Below, piece after piece: positions 59,410-64,000 of a stretch of 64,000 nt of DNA. Position 1 is the first letter of the stretch, and every line of letters starts with the position of its first letter. Where the stretch lies: positions 1 to 64,000 of the forward strand of contig JAKBKY010000008.1 of NCBI GenBank assembly GCA_021832345.1, in the 5' to 3' direction. The notes under the pieces were generated by a model, which ran no database searches, was not told where the DNA came from, and saw only the letters and a list, made by a program, of their open reading frames with translations. The position numbers were made by a program, and so were the translations under genes. Origin of the DNA: a bacterium. GTDB taxonomy: Bacteria > Vulcanimicrobiota > Vulcanimicrobiia > Vulcanimicrobiales > Vulcanimicrobiaceae.

Positions 59410-60948
59410 TTGGCGCTCAAAGCCGAATCGATTGCTCCCGGATGGGAGCTCAGCCAACTCCTCGACATCTTCCCCCTCCCGATCCGCCAGTCGCTTGTAC
59501 GTTTGCCCAACTTCGATGCGGTTATCGAGGTCGTCCTTGATTTAGGGCGCCCCCCTGAGGCGCGCTTCGAACAAGATGTCGTCTATCTGAGCGAGACGCC
59601 GGTGAGTACGGAAGATATTCAGCATACATGCTCGCGTATCTCCGGGTTCGGATCCGACAATCGAGCCGGCATCGAAAAGACGCTGCATCGGATTAGTGCG
59701 ATTCGCAATCGTACCGGGAAGATCGTCGGCTTGACGTGTCGGGTCGGTCGCGCGGTCTACGGAACGATCGACATTCTCCTCGATGTGTTGCGCAGCGGGC
59801 AGTCGATCTGTCTGCTGGGCAGGCCCGGAGTCGGCAAGACGACGATGTTGCGTGAGTGTGCTCGCGTACTCTCGCAAGAGCGGCAGCGCGTGGTCATCGT
59901 CGATACCTCCAACGAAATCGCGGGTGACGGGGACGTGCCGCATCCGGGAATCGGCATGGCTCGACGCATGCAGGTAGCGGATGCCGCCCTGCAGCACGCG
60001 GTGATGATTGAAGCGGTGGAGAACCACATGCCGCAGGTCATCGTCATCGACGAGATCGGGACGGAGGCCGAGGCGGCCGCGGCGCGGACGATCGCCGAGC
60101 GTGGCGTGACGCTCATCGGGACTGCTCACGGGCAGACGCTCGAAAACCTCTTGATGAACCCGACGCTCTCGGATCTGATGGGTGGAATCAGCGCAGTGAC
60201 CCTTTCGGATGAAGAGGCACGACGGCGCGGTACGCGCAAGACGGTGCTCGAACGCAAAGCTCCTCCGACATTTGATGTCGTCGTGGAGATTCACGATCGC
60301 GATCGTTTAGCTATTCACAAGAACGTTGCCGATGTCGTGGACGCCCTGCTGCGGGGGTACCAACCGCAGCCGGAGATACGGCAACGCCAACCTAGCGGCG
60401 CGGTGACCGTCATTCAAGAAGCTGACACGGAATCGATGCCGGTGTTGGCTGAAGCGTACGCGCACGACCCACACGATGCCGACGAACGCGAGAAACCCTT
60501 ACTCATCTTCCCGTACGGCATCTCGCGCAATAAGATCGAACGCGCGATTCATAACTTGCGTGTGACGGCTGCGATGGCACGGACCTGGGATGAAGCCGAC
60601 GTCGTGCTCACGCTCAAGTCTCTCGAACGCAAACAGCAGCCGAAGCTCAAAGCGATCGCGGCAGAGAACGTCCCGGTCTACTCGATCAAGACCAATACCA
60701 CGACGCAGATCCAAGGTGCGCTACGCGACGTCTTCGGCTTGGGCTCCATCGATCACGAAGAGATCGCTCTGCGAGAGGCAGAAGAGGCCGTCTATCAGGT
60801 GTTGCTGACCAGTCAGTCGGCCGAACTCTCTCCCCAAACGTCGTACGTTCGTAGGATGCAGCACCAGCTTGCTGAAAAGTACCGCCTGGATTCGCGGAGT
60901 ACCGGCCTCGAGCCCAACCGGCGCGTTCGTATCTTCAAATCCACATAA
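59410..60948 (+). CDS. Ycf45-like AAA ATPase with R3H domain
   Basis: 512 residues from TTG 59410, with AGTGAGGA upstream. The SpoIIIAA-like N-terminal region (about 60-115) leads to Walker A LLGRPGVGKTTML near 135, DTSNEIAGDGDVPHPGIG and Walker B VIVIDEIGTEAEA near 215. A middle conserved part has FPYGISRNKIERAI. The C-terminus has the R3H motif in SYVRRMQHQLAEKYRLDSRS (Arg-x3-His), a single-strand nucleic-acid binder. Proteins of this type are widespread in cyanobacteria and relatives; the role is unknown. Its TAA is the first element base of repeat copy 2. Confidence 0.9.
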   Translation: MALKAESIAPGWELSQLLDIFPLPIRQSLVRLPNFDAVIEVVLDLGRPPEARFEQDVVYLSETPVSTEDIQHTCSRISGFGSDNRAGIEKTLHRISAIRNRTGKIVGLTCRVGRAVYGTIDILLDVLRSGQSICLLGRPGVGKTTMLRECARVLSQERQRVVIVDTSNEIAGDGDVPHPGIGMARRMQVADAALQHAVMIEAVENHMPQVIVIDEIGTEAEAAAARTIAERGVTLIGTAHGQTLENLLMNPTLSDLMGGISAVTLSDEEARRRGTRKTVLERKAPPTFDVVVEIHDRDRLAIHKNVADVVDALLRGYQPQPEIRQRQPSGAVTVIQEADTESMPVLAEAYAHDPHDADEREKPLLIFPYGISRNKIERAIHNLRVTAAMARTWDEADVVLTLKSLERKQQPKLKAIAAENVPVYSIKTNTTTQIQGALRDVFGLGSIDHEEIALREAEEAVYQVLLTSQSAELSPQTSYVRRMQHQLAEKYRLDSRSTGLEPNRRVRIFKST

Positions 60949-61072
60949 GGGCACCCGATACATCCGGACACTCGTCTTTGATCCTCGGGAAACGCATCTG
61001 CTTCGTCGAGTGCTCAGTCACAGATCACGCTGTAGATGCTCCCTCGCACCTGGATGTAGCGGGTATCCGGAA
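60945..61072 (+). repeat. 128-bp repeat element, copy 2
   Basis: Same length and orientation as 19947-20074, again beginning over the TAA of the upstream gene. The core around 61015-61035 (CAGATCACGCTGTA-type) is nearly identical, but the terminal arms have diverged: the left reads ATAAGGGCACCCGATACATC, the right pairs with it only partly. It lies between convergent genes, 21 nt from the end of the PilZ-like gene, so it may also mark the end of transcription. Confidence 0.8.
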
Positions 61073-61093
61073 CATCGCGCCGGCGGACGGCGC

Positions 61094-61789
61094 CTATTGG
61101 AGTCGGACGTCGCCCGCTTCGGTAATCAAGAAGCGCGTATCGTAAGCAACCGACTCGCCGTCGGCCTCGGTGCGCCGGCTGTGCACGTTGAAACGGTGTG
61201 CCGCCGGCTCCCCGGGGTGCTTGATGAGGCCGCCGTAGAAGAGTTTGAGCGTCGGCGATGCCCCGCCCCGCGGCAGCTCGAGGCGACCCTTCTCCACAAG
61301 CGCAGCGACGATCTGTGCTTGAATGTTTGGAGGGAGCATGCGATAGGCGTCGTCGACGTACTCCGACATCGTCTGGTTTTGCATCTTGCGCCGATTTGCG
61401 ACCTCCGGCTGTTCGGCGACAAATGCCACGATCGCGTCCCAATCCTCGGCGCAGATCGCTTGAATCTCGACCATATAACGCTGCCACGTCTCGTGGTGGT
61501 CGCTTATCGTGTCGGCGCGCACCTTGTGGACCTTGGCGCATACCTCTCGTGTACCGAGTTGGAAGGTGAGGGTGAACTCGGGATCGGGGATGTGCTCTTG
61601 GAGCTCGAAGACCAGACCGGTTGGAGATATCTGTAGGCCGGTGCCCGCATGGTCGCGGGTAGGCGCGGCCGGGTTGGGTTGCCACCAGATGGGAAACGTT
61701 GCCGGGCGTCGCTGATAGGAACGCCGGTCTCCCGCTCGCGTGAGAAACCAGTCGATGACATCGGTGAGTGGCGATGGCTTGAAAGTCAT
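61094..61789 (-). CDS. PilZ-domain-like protein
   Basis: 231 residues. RRSYQRRPATFPIWW carries the RxxxR element of c-di-GMP-binding PilZ domains, and LQISPTGLVFEL the (D/N)xSxxG element, with Gln in place of Asp/Asn. Strands follow to about residue 105; the C-terminal half (YVDDAYRMLPPNIQAQIVAAL) is helical and unfamiliar. c-di-GMP binding is possible but uncertain because of the changed residue. Its ATG is only a few bases from the tmk frame on the other strand. Confidence 0.72.
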   Translation of the reverse strand: MTFKPSPLTDVIDWFLTRAGDRRSYQRRPATFPIWWQPNPAAPTRDHAGTGLQISPTGLVFELQEHIPDPEFTLTFQLGTREVCAKVHKVRADTISDHHETWQRYMVEIQAICAEDWDAIVAFVAEQPEVANRRKMQNQTMSEYVDDAYRMLPPNIQAQIVAALVEKGRLELPRGGASPTLKLFYGGLIKHPGEPAAHRFNVHSRRTEADGESVAYDTRFLITEAGDVRLQ

Positions 61790-61818
61790 GGGTGTCGTCT
61801 CCGTCGAAGCTTGGACTC

Positions 61819-62430
61819 GTGTTTATTGTCGTCGAGGGCATCGAAGGGAGCGGCAAGAGTACGCTTGCCGCGGGTCTGGCCGACCGACTGCGCGGTGCGG
61901 GGCGCGATGTCCTGGTAGCGCGCGAGCCCGGCGGTACCGAGGCCGGGGATGCGATTCGACGCATCTTGCTGCAACCCGGTCGCGACCTGGTGCCCGCGAC
62001 CGAGGCCTTCCTGGTGAATGCATCGCGCGCACAGCTCGTCGAGGAGGTGATTCGACCGGCGCTCTCGGCCGGGCGCATCGTTATCTGCGACCGGTACGTC
62101 GATTCGACGCTGGCCTACCAGGGGTATGGGCGCGGGATCCCACTGGAGATCCTCTCCGGCCTCTGTACGTTGGCGACCGGTGGGCTCACGGCCGACCTGA
62201 CGATCCTCCTCGATCTTTCGCTTGAGGTGTCGCGCGAACGGTTGCAGAGCAGGGGAGAGGCACGGGATCGCATGGAGAGCGCCGACGCTGCCTTTCACGA
62301 GCGGGTGCGGGCCGGCTTTCTGGAGCTTGCGGCCAACCGGCCGTCGGTCTATCTGCTCGATGCCGCAGTAGGCGCGCAGCGGTTACTCGATCGAGCCTGG
62401 GCGCTGCTCACCACGGCGGGTGCGCGGTGA
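61819..62430 (+). CDS. tmk: thymidylate kinase
   Basis: 203 residues from GTG 61819: FIVVEGIEGSGKSTLAAGL (P-loop), AREPGGTEAGDAIR, CDRYVDSTLAYQGYGRG and the LID Arg/Glu region RLQSRGEARDRME. Phosphorylates dTMP to dTDP. A GTG at 61792 also fits the frame, but would leave 2 bp to the divergent PilZ-like start and adds nine unconserved residues. The stop overlaps the holB GTG (GTGA). Confidence 0.95.
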   Translation: MFIVVEGIEGSGKSTLAAGLADRLRGAGRDVLVAREPGGTEAGDAIRRILLQPGRDLVPATEAFLVNASRAQLVEEVIRPALSAGRIVICDRYVDSTLAYQGYGRGIPLEILSGLCTLATGGLTADLTILLDLSLEVSRERLQSRGEARDRMESADAAFHERVRAGFLELAANRPSVYLLDAAVGAQRLLDRAWALLTTAGAR

Positions 62431-63440
62431 GCGCGGCGCCGCTGGTCTTTGATGTCGTCGGTGCTGCCGGGCCGACGCAGTTCTTCTCACGCCTGCCCCT
62501 CGACCAACTCGCTCATGCGTATCTCTTCAGCGGGCCGGCCGGCGTCGGGAAGAAGACGTTTGCGCGGCGTTTGGCGCAGTCGCTTCTCTGTCACGCTCCG
62601 AAGCCCGGCATCCTCGGCTACGATGAGAGCTGCGTCTCTTGCCGGCTCTTTACGGCTGCCGAGGATACGCGCCATCCCGACTTTCTCGAACATGTGGGGA
62701 GCCTGAAGATCGGCGACGCAGATGCTCCGATGGGCTTCTACGAGAGTGCGGAGCTCTCGTCACGCGATCTTGTCCGGCTGCTCTCGATGCGTTCCTATAG
62801 CGGGGGCCGCCGTATCCTGTTGCTGGGCGACCTTGAGTTTGCGACCCACCATGCGGCAAACGCCCTGCTCAAGTTTTTCGAGGAGCCGCCGAGCGGGGTG
62901 CTGCTGGTGGTGACCACTGCGGCGCCTGGGCGATTGCCGGGCACGATACGTTCGCGCTTGGTTGAGGTGCGCTTTGGGTTGCTCTCGCGCCACGAGGTGC
63001 GCGAGGTGTTGCTTCGAGGTGGATGTGATCCCGATTCGGCGCAGCGCGCCTGCGCACTTGCGCAGGGAAGCGTGACCCAAGGGCTGGCAGCGCTCGCGGG
63101 GCAAGAGGAGTCGTTGCGCGCGGCCGTCGCCGCATGGTTCTTCGATGTCGTGCGGGGGCGTACGCCGCAGAGCACCTGGGCGACCCGCGAGACGCTCAAT
63201 GAGGGGTTGGCTATGCTCAAGACGCTCGTGCGCGATTGGTCCGCTCTTGGACTGAGCGAACCGGTGCCGCTCTTGGCTGCCGACTACGCCCAGGAGTTAC
63301 GTTGCTTGGAGCCGCCCTCGCGTACCGAGTTGCTCGCCTGGTTTGCTCGAATCGACGATGCTGCGCACTTGGCGCGCACGAATGTGTCGCCCGCGATGGT
63401 CTGCGAAGCGGTGCGTATGAGCCTTACGAGAGCCGGCTGA
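62427..63440 (+). CDS. holB: DNA polymerase III delta' subunit
   Basis: 337 residues; clamp-loader AAA+ protein. FSGPAGVGKKTFARRLAQSL holds a Walker A; the zinc region has LLCHAPK and YDESCVSCRLF; GGRRILLLGDLEFATHHAANAL and LLKFFEEPPSGVLLVV are the usual HolB stretches. GTG on the tmk stop, the common tmk-holB order. The 3' end overlaps the convergent membrane protein gene by 17 nt. Confidence 0.92.
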   Translation: MSAAPLVFDVVGAAGPTQFFSRLPLDQLAHAYLFSGPAGVGKKTFARRLAQSLLCHAPKPGILGYDESCVSCRLFTAAEDTRHPDFLEHVGSLKIGDADAPMGFYESAELSSRDLVRLLSMRSYSGGRRILLLGDLEFATHHAANALLKFFEEPPSGVLLVVTTAAPGRLPGTIRSRLVEVRFGLLSRHEVREVLLRGGCDPDSAQRACALAQGSVTQGLAALAGQEESLRAAVAAWFFDVVRGRTPQSTWATRETLNEGLAMLKTLVRDWSALGLSEPVPLLAADYAQELRCLEPPSRTELLAWFARIDDAAHLARTNVSPAMVCEAVRMSLTRAG

Positions 63441-63993
63441 GCGAGACTTCATCGTAGCCTTTCGCCAGCGGAAAGGCGAGGTAGCCCAGGGTGACCGCTT
63501 GGAGCACGGCGGCCGCAAGTTGTGCGGTCGTCGGGTTCGTGTAGGGCCAGATCAGCGGCAGCACGAGAGACGGTAGGTAGAACCAGAGCAGGATGAAGAC
63601 GATTGCCAGCAATGCGGTCGGCAGCGGGTGGTTGCGCACCGCGCGGATCGAGGCTGAGAGCGCCACCGAACCCGGAAACCCGCCGATGGCGGCGGCCGGG
63701 ATCGCATAGATCAGAAAGAACGTCGCCACGAGTTCCCCCCCGATGCCTCCCCAGACTCCAAAGAGGCCGCCGACGAGCGCCGCTACGTAGACGATGAACC
63801 AGAAGCCGATCGTCGCGAGAACGATCGAACCGGCCTTGCCGCGCGCCTCTTCCCACGCGCTGTCAAAGCCGGCTCTGCGGCCGCGCCAGCAGTCGCGCGC
63901 GAAGATCACCGCGACGCCGAGCGCGAAGCCGTATGCAATCTCGATGACGATCTGAAAGATGCCTGCGCCAAAGCCTCCGAGCGGATCGGTCAT
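63424..63993 (-). CDS. multi-helix membrane protein, unknown (possibly truncated by window edge)
   Basis: 189 residues with four to five hydrophobic helices, for example IVIEIAYGFALGVAVIFA and IVLATIGFWFIVYVAALVGGLF, and a short C-terminal PLAKGYDEVSLSRLS. No family was recognised; the shape recalls small DUF4013/Yip1-like proteins. ATG 63993 lies 7 nt from the window end, so the true start may be outside. Confidence 0.75.
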   Translation of the reverse strand: MTDPLGGFGAGIFQIVIEIAYGFALGVAVIFARDCWRGRRAGFDSAWEEARGKAGSIVLATIGFWFIVYVAALVGGLFGVWGGIGGELVATFFLIYAIPAAAIGGFPGSVALSASIRAVRNHPLPTALLAIVFILLWFYLPSLVLPLIWPYTNPTTAQLAAAVLQAVTLGYLAFPLAKGYDEVSLSRLS

Positions 63994-64000
63994 GTACCCT

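Noticed and set aside
1-64000. CRISPR arrays, prophage or intact insertion sequences
   Set aside because: No regularly spaced short repeats, no transposase, integrase or phage structural gene was seen anywhere in the window.

Overview
The window is 64 kb of GC-rich (about 60-65% by eye), densely coding bacterial chromosome. No rRNA, tRNA, phage, intact insertion sequence or CRISPR array was recognised. Most genes are conserved housekeeping genes: L19, L21, TrmD, RNase HII, RbgA, Prp, ScpAB, Tmk, the HolB clamp-loader subunit, IspE, PdxST, BioAFD, the glycine cleavage system, SufB, SpeD/SpeE and an arginine-type decarboxylase. The mix (split GcvPA/GcvPB, PdxST, a Ycf45/R3H ATPase, three tandem signal peptidases, many 4-nt start/stop overlaps) fits a deep-branching, probably soil or freshwater lineage such as Eremiobacterota (WPS-2) or a relative. 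That placement is inference and no marker was compared with a database.

Layout. 0-3.7 kb: a ribose-type sugar ABC importer on the + strand. 13.2-3.8 kb, minus strand: trmD / rplS - lepB x3 - rbgA - rnhB - yraN - Ser/Thr kinase - APC permease - small membrane protein - Usp - secreted protein, mostly coupled by short overlaps. 13.2-17.4 kb: TPR and Clp-N-like genes, a TatA/B-type protein, prp-rplU without rpmA, then a gene-poor patch with highly self-complementary DNA and two frame-shifted DUF4160/DUF2442 relics. 17.4-24.4 kb: an ABC exporter operon with its own HTH regulator, then secreted hydrolases and a penicillin-acylase-family enzyme. 24.4-33.6 kb: sufB-Rieske facing speD-speE across a dense regulatory region, then SDR, thioesterase and gcvT-H-PA-PB. 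33.7-38.2 kb: Nudix, scpA, scpB, methyltransferase, nfo, dinB. 38.2-45.9 kb, minus strand: an HlyD/ABC/ABC-2 efflux cassette and a helicase-nuclease pair resembling a split AddB. 45.9-57.7 kb: ubiX, acyl-CoA synthetase, nucleotidyltransferase, ispE, a large (alpha/alpha)6 glycosidase, pdxST, HNH protein, bioAFD. 57.8-64 kb: decarboxylase, R3H ATPase, PilZ-like protein, tmk, holB and a membrane protein.

How the parts fit. The decarboxylase (57.9 kb) with speD and speE (26.5-27.9 kb) would run agmatine/putrescine to spermidine; an agmatine-hydrolysing step is not in the window. bioA-bioF-bioD make the middle steps of biotin synthesis. gcvT-H-PA-PB supply three of the four glycine-cleavage proteins (L protein absent). 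scpAB, dinB, nfo, holB and tmk cover chromosome maintenance and replication.

Most interesting non-gene signals: (1) a 128-bp element with 24-bp perfect terminal inverted repeats, present twice, each copy starting on the stop codon of the upstream gene; (2) two genes, rbsA and the first lepB, whose conserved N-termini require a CTG start inside a CTGA overlap; (3) a promoter plus about 195 nt of foldable leader before speD, facing the sufB promoter across a shared inverted repeat; (4) promoters placed so that rplU and sufB mRNAs would be almost leaderless. No complete new multi-gene system was identified with confidence.
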